From an uncultured Opitutaceae bacterium (GTDB lineage Bacteria > Verrucomicrobiota > Verrucomicrobiia > Opitutales > Opitutaceae): a DNA stretch of 64,000 nt. Where the stretch lies: assembly GCA_903891325.1 (NCBI GenBank), contig CAITEC010000029.1, positions 126,539-190,538 of the forward strand, in the 5' to 3' direction. Shown here in pieces: positions 38,290-46,753 of this stretch. The notes beneath the pieces were generated by a model, which did no database searches, was not told the DNA's origin, and saw only the letters and a program-made list of their open reading frames with translations. Both the position numbers and the translations under genes were made by a program. Numbering within the stretch: position 1 is the first letter of the stretch; every line of letters begins with the position of its first letter.

Positions 38290-39954
38290 TCACGCCACAC
38301 CCGCCTTTGCGGCCGCGTTGTTCTCGATGATCAGGTTGCGCTTGAAGGCGCGGACATGCCGGATCTTCACCAGGGCGACGCACACGATCCCAAAGAGATT
38401 GGACGAATAGGCGGCGAGCAGGTTGGGCTGGATGACGCCCAGGACCTGAAGGACGAGCGCGGTCGCCGTGCCCATCATCCCCACGTAGAGCCCGCTGTCG
38501 AAGAGGTTCTCCTCATTTTCCATCAGCCGGAGCTTGAGGGCGGGAGTGGCCTCCTCGCGGGTGATCTGGTTGATTTTCCGCAGGCAGACGAGGTAGACGG
38601 CCACCTGCAGCAGGGCAAAGAACGCGATAGATATGAGTGTGGAGGAATCCATGGTGACGATGTTTTTGGATGAATCGGGAGAATGCAATGGCTGGCCGCT
38701 CGCCGCGAGCATGGGAAGCCGGAGGACGGGACGATATTCGGAGAGGGGGGCCGCCCGCAGGAGGAAGGGCTCCGTGGCCACAATCACCAGCCCTGCGAGA
38801 AAGAAGGCCATCACCCCGGCGGTCGCCCGGGGCACCGCGCTTCCGGCGCCGGTCGGGGGGCTGACGATCCATCGGTCGAGCCCGCGCAGGACGATGAAGA
38901 GCCCCAGCAGGTAGCCGAGGTATTTCACGACGAGCATCAACCGGGGGTGGGCGAGGACCAGCGCGCCCGCTGAGCCGAGGGCCGGGCCGGCCGACCGGTT
39001 GACGGGCACCTGGCGCAACACGAGCTGCCGCACCGCGCCGCGGCCGTCGGCGAGCGCAAGCCGCAGGTCGGTCGCGCCGGCCTTGCCGTAGAGAAGAAGG
39101 TACGAGGCCACCCGGTCGGCCGAGTCGGTCAGGAGGGCGGCCGCGTAGATGGCGGAAAACTGGTCGGGGGCGACCCGGGCGAGCTGCGCGTAGGCGGCGA
39201 CCGTCTTGACGCTATCGGTGCGCCGGAGCAGCTCGGTGAGCTGGACCCAGTCGAGCCGCCGGCCCAGGGCCATGAGGTCCAGGAAGTAGGGGCCCAGGTC
39301 GCCGAGCTGCTTCTGGGCAATGGCCGTCTCTGTAAGATAGCGCAGTTCCCGCTGCAGGGGCGGGGCGAGGTGCTCGCCCTGGTAGAGCAGTGCGGTGAGC
39401 AGGATCAGGGAGTCGAGGGGCTGGCCCCCGGGCTTTGTCGCCGGTGCGAAGCGGCCGGTGTTGTCGATCTTTCGGGCCTGCAGCAAAAGCTGCACGCCGA
39501 TTGAGCCGGAGTCGGAGAGTGAGCTGAGGAGTTTTTCGCGAGCCTGCCCGGGGATGAGGAAGGTCAGGACCGGGGTGCTTCCGGTGCGGCCCGACGGCGC
39601 GCGCAGGTTGAAGAGGGGGTCGAGGAACGGATCCCATCCGCCCCACGCGGTGAGATTGGGCTGCCGGGCCTTGAGCCGGTCGAGCGCCCGGGCCAGCGCG
39701 GGGGCCTGCGGATCGCCGACCGATTTGGCGGCAGCGAGGACCAGGGCGGCGGGGCCGATTTTCTCGGAATCAACGAGCTGGCCGCCGATGTCCGAGAGCG
39801 AGGGCGTGTCCTGGCCGGCGGCTGCCAGCAGGGTCGGGCTCACCGACTTCAGGTTCACGGGCACCACCCAGGCCGCCAGCGCGACGACCAGGCCCGCGAG
39901 GACCAGGATCGGCGCAGTCGGCCGGAAACCCGGTGCTGGCGTGGATGCGCTCAT
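38290..39954 (-). CDS. Polytopic membrane protein, partner of the coiled-coil protein
   Basis: ATG 39954 (MSASTPAPGFRPTAP) gives 554 residues; the ORF-track start at 40134 overlaps def. One N-terminal helix (LVLAGLVVALAAWVVPVNL) precedes a helical extracytoplasmic domain of about 300 residues, then four helices, ending in a C-terminal pair around GLYVGMMGTATALVLQVLGV that loosely recalls MotA/ExbB channel helices. That resemblance is weak. The next gene starts with no gap. Function unknown. Confidence 0.7.
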   Translation of the reverse strand: MSASTPAPGFRPTAPILVLAGLVVALAAWVVPVNLKSVSPTLLAAAGQDTPSLSDIGGQLVDSEKIGPAALVLAAAKSVGDPQAPALARALDRLKARQPNLTAWGGWDPFLDPLFNLRAPSGRTGSTPVLTFLIPGQAREKLLSSLSDSGSIGVQLLLQARKIDNTGRFAPATKPGGQPLDSLILLTALLYQGEHLAPPLQRELRYLTETAIAQKQLGDLGPYFLDLMALGRRLDWVQLTELLRRTDSVKTVAAYAQLARVAPDQFSAIYAAALLTDSADRVASYLLLYGKAGATDLRLALADGRGAVRQLVLRQVPVNRSAGPALGSAGALVLAHPRLMLVVKYLGYLLGLFIVLRGLDRWIVSPPTGAGSAVPRATAGVMAFFLAGLVIVATEPFLLRAAPLSEYRPVLRLPMLAASGQPLHSPDSSKNIVTMDSSTLISIAFFALLQVAVYLVCLRKINQITREEATPALKLRLMENEENLFDSGLYVGMMGTATALVLQVLGVIQPNLLAAYSSNLFGIVCVALVKIRHVRAFKRNLIIENNAAAKAGVA

Positions 39955-40017
39955 GGCTGAATAGTATTGATTTGCGAGGCGGCCCGGCGGGACCCACCTT
40001 GTAGGAAATACTGACCG

Positions 40018-40608
40018 ATGACCCTGGAAATTGTTCACTACAACCATCCGGTATTGCGGAAAAAAGGCGAGAAAATCGCCGTATTTGACGCCGCGCTCAG
40101 GAAATTGGCCGCCGACATGATCGACACGATGCACGCGGCACCGGGAATCGGGCTCGCCGCGCAGCAGGTCGGCCGGGCGATCCAGCTGTGCGTCGTCGAC
40201 CTGCGGGCCAGCGATTCGGAATATTCACTGACCCTGGACGGGCTGCGGAAACCCCCGGAACTGCTGATGCCGCTGGTCCTGGCCAACCCCGTTGTGACAC
40301 CCGTGCCGGGCGCCGATCCGGAAGTGGTCGAGGAGGGCTGCCTGTCCTTTCCCGAGATCCGGGGGGATGTCGGGCGGCCGGAGGCCGTCACGGTCACCTA
40401 CAACGACGAGCGGGGCGGATTCCACACGATGACCTGCGACGGGCTCCTGGCGCGCTGCATCCAGCATGAGGTCGATCACCTGAACGGGGTCCTCTTCATC
40501 GACCGGATGGACAAGAAGGCCCGGGTCGCGATCGATGCGGCGGTCAAGGAACTGGCCCGCGCGACGAGGCTGGAGGCGAAGGCGGGAAAGCCGGCGAAGC
40601 CGGTCTAG
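40018..40608 (+). CDS. def: Peptide deformylase
   Basis: Def removes the N-formyl group from nascent proteins. All three active-site motifs are present in the 196-residue protein: GIGLAAQQVG, EEGCLSFP (Cys metal ligand) and QHEVDHLNG (HExxH-type, giving two His ligands and the catalytic Glu). The length is typical, with a short Lys/Ala-rich C-terminal tail. It is divergent from the 38290 gene, and its stop overlaps the convergent TPR gene stop by 4 nt. Confidence 0.97.
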   Translation: MTLEIVHYNHPVLRKKGEKIAVFDAALRKLAADMIDTMHAAPGIGLAAQQVGRAIQLCVVDLRASDSEYSLTLDGLRKPPELLMPLVLANPVVTPVPGADPEVVEEGCLSFPEIRGDVGRPEAVTVTYNDERGGFHTMTCDGLLARCIQHEVDHLNGVLFIDRMDKKARVAIDAAVKELARATRLEAKAGKPAKPV

Positions 40609-40955
40609 GTCTCGGTCCCCGGATTCTTGAGAATTTCCTTCCAGCCCTGGATCTTCGCCTGGGCGCCGAAGTGCTCCGCCTTGGCCTTGTCCCCCTTTTC
40701 CATCCAGATCCGCGACAGCGAGGTGTTGATGAACAGGTCGTCGGGCCGAACGGAGTGCGCCCTCTGGGCCGCGTCCAGGGCGGCGTCCAGCCGGCGAAGC
40801 GAGAAGTTGATCTCCGCGATCGCATGCCACGCCTCAAACGAACCCGGCGCGGCGGCGGCGGCCCGCGCGAGCTTGGCCAGCGCTGCGTCCGTCTCCCCCA
40901 TGGCATGGTCGTAGGTTGCCTCCTCGATCAGGTCCTGGAGTTCGGTGGGCGACAT
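40605..40955 (-). CDS. Small TPR protein
   Basis: The ORF track gives a 410-residue frame that is mostly antisense to queA; the real gene is the C-terminal 116 residues from ATG 40955. It has three TPR-like helical hairpins, for example ETDAALAKLARAAAAAPGSF and RRLDAALDAAQRAHSVRPDD, with the Ala8/Pro32 pattern. It is soluble without a signal peptide. TPR proteins act as scaffolds; the partner is not known. It follows queA in the same direction, with about 50 nt between. Confidence 0.82.
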   Translation of the reverse strand: MSPTELQDLIEEATYDHAMGETDAALAKLARAAAAAPGSFEAWHAIAEINFSLRRLDAALDAAQRAHSVRPDDLFINTSLSRIWMEKGDKAKAEHFGAQAKIQGWKEILKNPGTET

Positions 40956-41005
40956 GGGGTGCGAATCGGACAGGGTAAAGCGCGGGCACGCAAGCCCGGC
41001 CTCGC

Positions 41006-42076
41006 TCAGAGGATCAGCATGGCGTCGCCATAGCTGAAGAACCGGTAGCGCAGAGAGATTGCCTCGGCGTAGATCTCCCTCAGCCAGCCGACTCCCTCCG
41101 TCCCGCCCGGCGCGAGGAAGGCGGCGACCAGGCAGAGCAGGGTCGAGCGGGGCTGGTGAAAATTGGTGATGAGGCAGTCGACCCCGCGAAAAGTTCGGGG
41201 AGGGTGGATGAATATCCCGGCCTCGGCGACGTGGGGCGCGGTGCCGGGCCGGTCGGCGCCTGAGAGATAATCCTCGATGCTTCGCACGGCCGTCGTTCCG
41301 ACGGCCACCCGGCGGCCGGGCGGGGCGTGCAGCGTTCGCTGGGTCGAGACCGGGATCTCGTAGAGCTCCCGGTGGATCGCATGCTCCTCGATGTTCGGGC
41401 TCGAGATGGGCCGGAAAGTGCCCAGCCCGACGTGGAGGGTGAGGTCGGCGAAACCGACCCCCCCGCCGGCAAGGGTTGCGAGGAGCTCGGGCGTGAAGTG
41501 AAGGCCGGCGGTTGGCGCGGCGACCGCGACCGTCCTCGCGGGATCGGCATACACCGTCTGGTACCGCGCCCGGTCCGAATCGCGGGCGGATCCGTCGCCG
41601 CGGCGAATGTAGGGCGGGAGGGGGACTTCGCCGCACCGCGCGGCCACGGCGGTCATCGGCGCGCCGTCCTTTGTTGTGAAACGGACCAGCACCGACCCGT
41701 CGGGATCGCGGCCGGTGATTTCCGCGTGATACCCGGCCCCGGGATCGTCGAAGGTCGCCCCGACCGGCAGCCTGCGGCCCGGCTTCACCAGGCAGCGCCA
41801 GAGTCCGTCCCCGTCCGCCGGCCGGAGCAGCAGGCACTCGACGCTCCCGCCCGTCGGGCGCCGCGCCCTGAGCCGGGCGGCAAGGACGGCGGCGTTGTTG
41901 CGCAAGAGCGTGTCGCCGCGCCGCAGGAACCCGGGCAGGTCGGAAAAATGATGGTGGGAGACCGCATGGGCGGCGCGGTCGACGACCAGGAGCCGCGACT
42001 GGTCGCGGCGGGCGGCCGGCGCCTGCGCGACCAGCTCGATCGGCAGCGCGTAGTCGAATAGCTCCGTGCTCAGCAT
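41006..42076 (-). CDS. queA: tRNA preQ1(34) S-adenosylmethionine ribosyltransferase-isomerase
   Basis: QueA transfers and isomerises the ribose of SAM onto preQ1-modified tRNA to form epoxyqueuosine. The true start is ATG 42076 (MLSTELFDYALPIELVAQAP), giving 356 residues; the 529-residue ORF includes antisense glycosyltransferase. Motifs are SRLLVVDRAAH, RYQTVYADPARTVAVAAPTAGLHFT and CLITNFHQPRSTLLCLVAAF, which are family signatures. It starts 7 nt inside the end of the glycosyltransferase gene. Confidence 0.96.
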   Translation of the reverse strand: MLSTELFDYALPIELVAQAPAARRDQSRLLVVDRAAHAVSHHHFSDLPGFLRRGDTLLRNNAAVLAARLRARRPTGGSVECLLLRPADGDGLWRCLVKPGRRLPVGATFDDPGAGYHAEITGRDPDGSVLVRFTTKDGAPMTAVAARCGEVPLPPYIRRGDGSARDSDRARYQTVYADPARTVAVAAPTAGLHFTPELLATLAGGGVGFADLTLHVGLGTFRPISSPNIEEHAIHRELYEIPVSTQRTLHAPPGRRVAVGTTAVRSIEDYLSGADRPGTAPHVAEAGIFIHPPRTFRGVDCLITNFHQPRSTLLCLVAAFLAPGGTEGVGWLREIYAEAISLRYRFFSYGDAMLIL

Positions 42077-42807
42077 GACCCGGCTCTCCCGGCGCCGGTC
42101 TGCCGCAGCATTCGCCGGACCGCCAGCATTTCCCAGAAGGGGTGCCAGGCCATGACCCTCAGCCCGTACTTGGCCCGGCCCGCGCGGCGGGGCCGGTGGC
42201 GCACCGGCCGCTCGGCGACGCGGAATCCGGCTGCGATCGCGAACGCAGGCATGAAGCAGTTGAGCATCGGCACGGGGCGAAAACTGCCGGCCACCTCGCG
42301 CCTGAAGACCTTGAGGGCGCAGCCGGCGTCGCTCACCCCGTCCCCGATCAGCCTGCCGCGCACGCGGTTTGCCAGCCGGGAGAGCCCGCGGCGCAGGAGG
42401 GAGTCCCGCCGGGGTGTCCGGACGCCAACGGCAAGGTCGGCGAATTCGAGCAACGGCAGGAGGGTCGCGACCTCCCCGGGGGGATTCTGGCCGTCGCCGT
42501 CCATCGTTGCGATCCGGGGGGCCCGCGCCTCCGCTATGCCGCGGTACAGGGCCGGCCCCTGCCCGCAATTGGCCGGGAGCCTGAGGATCCGGCACCGGGT
42601 CCAGGCCCGGCGGCCCCGCTCGAGCTCCCCGGCCGTCCGATCGGTGCTCCCGTCGTCCACCAGGATCGCCTCCCAGGCGCCGCCGAATTCCTCGAGCGCG
42701 CCTCCGATCTCATCGACCACGCCGTAGGCCGCCTCCTCCTCGTTGAAGAAGGGCACGACCAGGGAAATCTCGGGAGTGGAACCGGCCGCGGGCATTCGGG
42801 CCCCCAT
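42070..42807 (-). CDS. Family 2 glycosyltransferase (DPM1-like)
   Basis: The 245-residue enzyme has the GT2 A-fold: SLVVPFFNEEEAAYGVVDEI at the N-terminus, AILVDDGSTDRT and the metal-binding DxD-type TMDGDGQNPPGEV. There is no C-terminal membrane region of several helices, as in the short dolichol-phosphate-mannose synthase-like group that loads sugars onto polyprenyl phosphate. The donor and acceptor cannot be identified. Its end overlaps queA by 7 nt and its start is 28 nt from the sigma factor stop. Confidence 0.88.
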   Translation of the reverse strand: MGARMPAAGSTPEISLVVPFFNEEEAAYGVVDEIGGALEEFGGAWEAILVDDGSTDRTAGELERGRRAWTRCRILRLPANCGQGPALYRGIAEARAPRIATMDGDGQNPPGEVATLLPLLEFADLAVGVRTPRRDSLLRRGLSRLANRVRGRLIGDGVSDAGCALKVFRREVAGSFRPVPMLNCFMPAFAIAAGFRVAERPVRHRPRRAGRAKYGLRVMAWHPFWEMLAVRRMLRQTGAGRAGSC

Positions 42808-42835
42808 TCGACGGAAACGGCCGGCGCCGACGCAA

Positions 42836-43747
42836 TCAGTTTTTCCCGGTCAGCTTCGGCGCCTCGTGCCGGGCGATGGCCCGGCGGATCTTGCCGAGGG
42901 CCGCGTACTCGAGCTGGCGGATCCGCTCCCGGGTGACGTGAAAGCGCTTTCCAACCTCCTCGAGCGTGAGTTCGTCCCGCCCCCCGATCCCGAAGCGCAG
43001 GCGGACGATCTGCGCCTCGCGCTCGTCCAGCGAGTCGATGATCGCGACCAGGTCCGCTCTCAGGTTCTTTTCGCAAAGCCCCTCGTAGGGGCTGGACGCG
43101 TTCTCGTCGCCCACGATCTCGCCGAGGGTGGATGCCTCCGGATCGCCGCCGATCGGCGCGTCCAGCGATGCGGGGGCCACGCTGACCGACCGGAGGTGCG
43201 CCACCCGCGAGGTGGGTATCTGCAATTCCGCCGCCAACTCCTCGTCGGTCGGGTCCCTCCCGAGGCCCTCGGCAAGCCGCATGGCCGTCTTGCGCATCCG
43301 CGAAAGCTTGTCGACGAGGTGGACCGGGAGCCGGATCGTCTTGGACTGGTTCGCCAGCGCCCGCTTGATCGACTGCTTGATCCACCACGACGCGTAGGTC
43401 GAGAGCTTCCCCCCCTTGCGCGGGTCGAAGCGGGCGACGGCCTTGACCAGCCCGATGTTTCCCTCGCTGATCAGGTCGGAAAGCAGGAGGCCGAAATCCT
43501 TGTAGTCCATCGCGATCCTCACCACCAGCCGGAGATTGGCCTTGATCATGTGGTCGCGCGCCGCGCGGTCGCCGCGCCGGATCCGCCTGGCCAGAACCAC
43601 CTCCTCGGCGATCGTCAGAAGCGGGGTCTTGCCGATTTCTCCCAGGTAGACCTGAAGGCTGCTCCTGCCGAGGGTGTCGGAGTCAACGGAACCCGCGCCC
43701 GGGGTTTCCCGGGGCAATTGACCTGAGCGGTCCGCCAATGAATTCAT
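42836..43747 (-). CDS. RNA polymerase sigma-70 family factor (group 2)
   Basis: The 303-residue sigma factor has region 1.2 (SSLQVYLGEIGKTPLLTIAE), region 2 with LRLVVRIAMDYKDFGLLLSD and GKLSTYASWWIKQSIKRAL, region 3 and region 4 HTH (LTLEEVGKRFHVTRERIRQLEYA). It lacks the region 1.1 and nonconserved insertion of the primary sigma, so it is an RpoS/SigB-like alternative factor rather than RpoD. The stress it answers is unknown. A hairpin sits directly before its ATG (43754-43771). Confidence 0.93.
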   Translation of the reverse strand: MNSLADRSGQLPRETPGAGSVDSDTLGRSSLQVYLGEIGKTPLLTIAEEVVLARRIRRGDRAARDHMIKANLRLVVRIAMDYKDFGLLLSDLISEGNIGLVKAVARFDPRKGGKLSTYASWWIKQSIKRALANQSKTIRLPVHLVDKLSRMRKTAMRLAEGLGRDPTDEELAAELQIPTSRVAHLRSVSVAPASLDAPIGGDPEASTLGEIVGDENASSPYEGLCEKNLRADLVAIIDSLDEREAQIVRLRFGIGGRDELTLEEVGKRFHVTRERIRQLEYAALGKIRRAIARHEAPKLTGKN

Positions 43748-43753
43748 CGTGCG

Positions 43754-43771
43754 TCCGGATTTTCATCCGGA
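43754..43771 (-). promoter_or_regulatory. Hairpin overlapping the sigma factor translation start region
   Basis: Perfect 7-bp arms TCCGGAT and ATCCGGA face each other across TTTC, ending 6 nt before the ATG (43747). On the mRNA it would cover the ribosome binding position and could control translation, for example by temperature or a small RNA. It may also be a protein operator. Upstream TACTAT could be a -10 box. Confidence 0.5.
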
Positions 43772-43817
43772 TATCAAGCATAGTACGCGCCAGAGGGTGA
43801 AAAGTTTCCCCAAACCA

Positions 43818-45317
43818 TCAGAAATTCGCTGAAATCTGGACCGCCTTGAAGAGGGCCCGGGCCTTGTTGACCGTTTCCTGGTATTCGGCGGTTGGGTTCG
43901 AATCGGCCACGACCCCGGCCCCCGCCTGGATGTGGACGGTGCCATCCTTGAGCAGGGAGGTTCGTAACATGATGCAGGAATCGAGGTTGCCGTCGTAGCT
44001 GAAGTAGCCGAGGGCCCCGGCGTAAAAGCTCCTCTGGACGGGCTCCTGCTGCGCTATGATCTGCATTGCCCGGATCTTGGGGGCGCCGCTCACCGTCCCG
44101 GCCGGGAAGGTCGCGCGCATCAGGTCGAAGGCGTTGCGGTCGGGGCGGATCCGCCCCTCGACCTGGGACATGATGTGCATCACATGCGAGTAGCGCTCGA
44201 CCACCATGAGCTCCGGGACGTGCACGCTCCCGAATTCACACACCCGCCCGATGTCGTTGCGGGCCAGGTCGACGAGCATCAGGTGCTCGGCCCGCTCCTT
44301 CTCGTCGGCCAGCAGTTCCTTTTCCAGGGCCAAATCCTCGGCCACGGTCTCGCCGCGCTTCCGGGTGCCCGCCAGGGGCCGGATCTCGACCAGGCCGTCC
44401 GTCAGCCGGACGTGCACCTCGGGGGAGGCGCCGACCAGGGCGAAGTCCCCCGCGTCGAGGATGAACATGTAGGGCGAGGGATTCACCGATCGCAGGGCCC
44501 TGTACAGATCCAGCGGCGGCTTTGCAAAGGGCAGGCTGAAGCGCTGGGAGGGCACGACCTGGATGATGTCGCCGGCCCGGATGTATTCCTTGGTCCGCTC
44601 GACCATCGCCTCGAAGGAGGCCTGGGTGAAGTTGCCGGGAGGCACGGGCCCCGCGGGCGAATCGTCGAGGGGAGCGGGGACAAGGTCCCGCGGCTTGCGC
44701 AGCAGGTCGTAGAGCCGGTTCAGCTCGGCCACCGCCGCCTCGTAGGCCTTCTCCGCCCCCTCCGGCGCGCCGGGCGCCCCGGGAATGTGGGCGTTCACGC
44801 ACAGCCGGAGCGTCTGCTTCACCCGGTCGAAGATCACGAGCGTGTCCGACAGCATGAAGTAGATCATCGGGACGCCGAGTTCATCGGTCGCCGCCGCGGG
44901 GACGCTCGGCTCTATCCGCGTCATGTACTCGTAGCCGATATAGCCGACGGCCCCGCCGGTGAAGCGGGGCATTCCGGGGAGCTTGACGGGCCGGTAGCCG
45001 GCGATCTCGCGCTGGATGAGGGTGAGGGGGTCCTGGGGGGTGGGAATCCGCTCCACGGGCAGTCCCGGCCGCCGGACCTCGGTGGTCTGCGGACCGCAGG
45101 CATAGACCAGCCGCGGCCTGCAGCCGATGAAGCTGTAGCGGTAGAGGTTTTCGCCGCCCTCGACCGACTCGAGCAGGTAGGCCGGCCCGTCGTCCTTCAG
45201 CTTGGCATAGGCCGACACCGGGGTCTCAAAATCCGCGGCCAGGTCCGCGTAGACCGGGATGACGTTCCCCTCCCGAGCCAACCGGGCAAAGGCGTCCCTT
45301 GCCGGATGGAAGTTCAT
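43818..45317 (-). CDS. trpE: Anthranilate synthase component I
   Basis: TrpE makes anthranilate from chorismate with TrpG-supplied ammonia. ATG 45317 (MNFHPARDAFARLAREGNVI) gives 499 residues; the 745-residue ORF reads through the upstream gene in the wrong frame. LLESVEGGENLYRYSFIG holds the Trp-feedback site (Ser of LLES). The chorismate-binding part has IRPLAGTRKRGETVAEDLAL, DLARNDIGRV and FPAGTVSGAPKIRAM. Its start overlaps the end of the hydrolase gene (ATGA), so translation is coupled. trpG and trpD are not in the window. Confidence 0.96.
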   Translation of the reverse strand: MNFHPARDAFARLAREGNVIPVYADLAADFETPVSAYAKLKDDGPAYLLESVEGGENLYRYSFIGCRPRLVYACGPQTTEVRRPGLPVERIPTPQDPLTLIQREIAGYRPVKLPGMPRFTGGAVGYIGYEYMTRIEPSVPAAATDELGVPMIYFMLSDTLVIFDRVKQTLRLCVNAHIPGAPGAPEGAEKAYEAAVAELNRLYDLLRKPRDLVPAPLDDSPAGPVPPGNFTQASFEAMVERTKEYIRAGDIIQVVPSQRFSLPFAKPPLDLYRALRSVNPSPYMFILDAGDFALVGASPEVHVRLTDGLVEIRPLAGTRKRGETVAEDLALEKELLADEKERAEHLMLVDLARNDIGRVCEFGSVHVPELMVVERYSHVMHIMSQVEGRIRPDRNAFDLMRATFPAGTVSGAPKIRAMQIIAQQEPVQRSFYAGALGYFSYDGNLDSCIMLRTSLLKDGTVHIQAGAGVVADSNPTAEYQETVNKARALFKAVQISANF

Positions 45318-46138
45318 CGGGCGAAGAACGGGTTGTGCCGCTTCTCCTGGTCGACGGAGGTCAGGGGCCCGTGGCCGCTTGCGATCACCGTGTCGCGCGG
45401 GAGCGTGAGGATCTTCCGGGAGGTGTTGTTGAATTGGTCCTCGAAGTTCGTCGCGCTGCCCCCCATCGAGCTCGCGAAGAGCGAGTCGCCGACGATCGCC
45501 AGCGGCCAGCTCAGCCCGGTGATGTAGTAGGTTGTCTGCCCGGGCGAATGCCCCCAGGTCGACAGGGTCTTGATCGCGAGCGAGCCGTGGTGGAAGTGCT
45601 CGTTCTCCTTGAACGTCTTTGCGCCGGGAAAATCCACGGGCTCCCGCTCGCTCGCCCAGACGCTGGCCCCGGTCGCCGCGTGAAGCTTGGCCAGGTCCGC
45701 AATGTGGTCCACGTGGGTGTGGGTGAGGTAGATCGCCGCGACCCGCAGCTTCTCGGCCTTGATGACGTCGAGCATCCCGTCGCAGTTGCCGCCGGTGTCG
45801 AACGCCGCCGCGGCGCGGGTGCTGGAGTCCCAGACCAGGTAGCTGTTCACGGTCATGTCCTCGTAGGGCGTGTTGAAGATGGCAAAGCCGTGCTTGAACT
45901 CCGGCTGCTCGGGGTACCAGGCCTGGTGGGCCATGGCCTCCAGGGCGTCGGGGCTCAGGCGCAGGTGCCGGGCGATCCGCCGGATGACCGCGTCGATCGG
46001 CCGGCCGGCCTTGACCGCGGCCAGGTCGGCCGGGGTGACCTCGGCCAGTTCGCACAGGCGGGCGTCGTCGACCTTTAGGCCGCGTTGCGACTTTCCGATC
46101 ACGTCGGTGTAGTTGTCCTCAAGGGGAAGGCGTGGCAT
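45314..46138 (-). CDS. Metallo-beta-lactamase-fold hydrolase
   Basis: The 274-residue protein has an N-terminal helical segment (about 1-75, VDDARLCELAEVTPADLAAV) before the hydrolase domain. The metal site shows as TGGNCDG, THTHVDHIAD (HxHxDH), GHSPGQTTYYI and VGDSLFASS, with a final SGHGP. It resembles glyoxalase II-like hydrolases. Overlap with trpE suggests a regulated joint unit, but a link to tryptophan synthesis is unproven. The substrate is unknown. Confidence 0.88.
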   Translation of the reverse strand: MPRLPLEDNYTDVIGKSQRGLKVDDARLCELAEVTPADLAAVKAGRPIDAVIRRIARHLRLSPDALEAMAHQAWYPEQPEFKHGFAIFNTPYEDMTVNSYLVWDSSTRAAAAFDTGGNCDGMLDVIKAEKLRVAAIYLTHTHVDHIADLAKLHAATGASVWASEREPVDFPGAKTFKENEHFHHGSLAIKTLSTWGHSPGQTTYYITGLSWPLAIVGDSLFASSMGGSATNFEDQFNNTSRKILTLPRDTVIASGHGPLTSVDQEKRHNPFFAR

Positions 46139-46296
46139 GGGTAGACACGGAACACGCGGAACGGGCCAAAGTGGAGCATAAAAAGTCGCGGATTCGGGTG
46201 CATTCCAGTGTCCCTTTGCCGCTTGGGGCGGGTGCGACGCATGCCGGCGACGAACTGAAGATTGTGAATTGTCAAATGACAGGCCCGGGATCGCAC

Positions 46297-46333
46297 GTAC
46301 TCGAATTAGAGTACTGGTACCCGAATTCGGGTA
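46297..46333. promoter_or_regulatory. Two palindromes 20 bp apart in the divergent gap
   Basis: GTACTC-GAATTA-GAGTAC (46297-46314) and the perfect 16-bp TACCCGAATTCGGGTA (46318-46333) share a CGAATT core. Their centres are 20 bp apart, about two helical turns, so dimers could bind one face. The pair lies 43 nt before the HTH gene ATG (46376) and 160 nt from the divergent hydrolase gene. TACTAT at 46344-46349 could be a -10 box. Confidence 0.65.
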
Positions 46334-46375
46334 TTTATTGACTTACTATAGACATGGTGGGAGATTCAACCCCTT

Positions 46376-46750
46376 ATGGTAACTGATAAGATCAAACAAC
46401 TGGAGGCCACGAAGGCCAAGCTGGCCAAACTGGAGCGGGCTGTTGCCGCGCACCTCGAGCGCGAGCTCGCCTCCCTCCCCGGCAAATACGGTTTCGCCAC
46501 CGTGAAGGAATTTGCCTCAGCCGTCGCGGCCGCCGCCTCCGGGCGCCGCTCTGGAAGCCGCGCCGCGGCCAAGCCCGCCAAGGCCAGGCGCCGCCGCCGC
46601 GCCGTCATCACCGACAAGACCCGCGAGCAGGTGAAGAAGCTCGTCGACGCGGGCCAGACGGGATCGGCGATCGCCAAGGCGCTTCATATATCGCTGCCGA
46701 CCGTGCAGAATATCAAGAAGGCGCTCGGGCTCGTGAAGGCCCGCAAGTAG
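46376..46750 (+). CDS. Small HTH DNA-binding protein
   Basis: The 124-residue protein has an N-terminal coiled coil (KIKQLEATKAKLAKLERAVA), a basic Ala/Lys/Arg-rich linker (PAKARRRRRAV) and a C-terminal resolvase-like HTH (GQTGSAIAKALHISLPTVQN). The structure suggests a dimeric nucleoid or gene regulator. Two matched palindromes upstream suit autoregulation. It is followed after 3 nt by an aminotransferase gene. A similar HTH is found in resolvases, but no recombinase domain is present. Confidence 0.82.
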   Translation: MVTDKIKQLEATKAKLAKLERAVAAHLERELASLPGKYGFATVKEFASAVAAAASGRRSGSRAAAKPAKARRRRRAVITDKTREQVKKLVDAGQTGSAIAKALHISLPTVQNIKKALGLVKARK

Positions 46751-46753
46751 CAT

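Noticed and set aside
43895-43910. Possible tRNA T-loop word (GGTTCGAATC)
   Set aside because: It is within the trpE coding region, with no acceptor stem or anticodon arm around it.
46132-46341. 69-residue ORF in the hydrolase-HTH gap
   Set aside because: It covers the two palindromes and the hydrolase start and has no family features.
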